From the NCBI GenBank assembly GCA_030747075.1, contig JASLLL010000002.1, forward strand, positions 101,821 through 165,820: a stretch of 64,000 bases of DNA, given 5' to 3'. Position 1 is the stretch's first letter; every line of letters begins with the position of its first letter. This document shows, piece after piece, positions 63,786 through 64,000 of the stretch. Below the pieces are notes generated by a model. The model was given only the letters and a program-made list of their open reading frames with translations. It had not been told where the DNA came from and searched no databases. Position numbers and translations under genes: made by a program. This DNA comes from Gemmatimonadota bacterium (GTDB lineage Bacteria > ARS69).

Positions 63786-64000
63786 TCACGCAGACCGCCC
63801 GTCGATCCAGCCGCGCAGGAACTCCTCTGCCGCATCGAGGTTCTCCGCAGCCGCGGGCGTGAGTCCTTCCTCCATGCTCCGAATGTCCTCCGCCCGGACG
63901 GCCATCGTGAATAGACGCCCTTTCGCGTGGAAGAACTCCCGGGCGATCGCCAGAACCGACCCCGGAAGAACCAGATGCGTCGAGAACTCCGCCTCTCGGT
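63786..64000 (-). CDS. 3' end of an unrecognised gene, cut by the window edge
   Basis: The minus strand is open from the edge to a TGA at 63786-63788 and encodes 70 residues. It reads LVLPGSVLAIAREFFHAKGR, then MAVRAEDIRSMEEGLTP, and ends AAEEFLRGWIDGRSA. The codon pattern is protein-like, with an amphipathic helix at the end. I cannot name the family from this fragment. Confidence 0.65.
   Translation of the reverse strand, partial: REAEFSTHLVLPGSVLAIAREFFHAKGRLFTMAVRAEDIRSMEEGLTPAAAENLDAAEEFLRGWIDGRSA

Noticed and set aside
1-64000. tRNA or rRNA genes
   Set aside because: I looked through the gaps for T-loop (GGTTCGAATC-like) and rRNA motifs and found none; a covariance search would be decisive.

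Overview
The window comes from a G+C-rich, Gram-negative-type bacterial chromosome. It carries apolipoprotein N-acyltransferase, outer-membrane barrel and LolA-like proteins, many lipoproteins with clear lipoboxes, and four secreted proteins or remnants ending in a FlgD/Por-like sorting domain (motif 'PNP..G.T....V.D..GR.V..L...G.h.W.G.D..G..v.sGvYf.r'). This mix is typical of FCB-like or 'Eisenbacteria'-like lineages; the placement is inferred from gene content only. Genes are tightly packed, with many 4-nt ATGA/GTGA stop-start overlaps. I saw no tRNA, rRNA, CRISPR array, transposase or phage gene.

Layout. 1-9256: end of a sorting-domain protein, then lnt, apgM-type phosphoglycerate mutase, an asparaginase II-type protein and sbcCD. 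9359-15097: an MMPL/RND transporter, LolA-like protein and outer-membrane protein cassette, with a possible sigma-54 promoter in front, a stray Fis-type HTH on one side and a full sigma-54 activator on the other. 15251-24042: housekeeping genes on the minus strand (purM, HD-GYP phosphodiesterase, an unrecognised protein, PfkB kinase, argS, rsfS, Gx transporter, NusG-II protein, polyprenyl synthase). 24232-32000: a YfhO-like membrane protein followed by four overlapping alkaline-phosphatase-superfamily lipoproteins. 32094-36498: a PNGase F-like protein, a deleted sorting-domain remnant and a trypsin-like protease with a P domain.

36638-47690 is a long minus-strand block: PHP phosphoesterase, trxB, pepA, MBL hydrolase, nrdR, M16 peptidase and tatC. 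It is followed, behind a separate predicted promoter, by a Rieske / b6-type cytochrome b / nine-haem cytochrome c operon whose Rieske protein has a Tat signal. queG stands alone on the plus strand.

48975-58896 is the most distinctive region. An ECF sigma factor, a soluble zinc-binding anti-sigma-like protein and a TPR-CHAT protease form a translationally coupled operon. It lies among a subtilisin lipoprotein, a CARDB-like lipoprotein, two more secreted proteins and a His-rich secreted protein. Six copies of a GTGTATC(A) element lie in the gene-free gaps here, and the five that can be assigned to a gene all point toward its start, so this may be a sigma/anti-sigma/protease regulon. The window closes with an Lrp-regulated operon (PLP C-S lyase-like enzyme, homoserine dehydrogenase, aldehyde dehydrogenase), a broken secreted-protein fragment and the 3' end of an unrecognised minus-strand gene.
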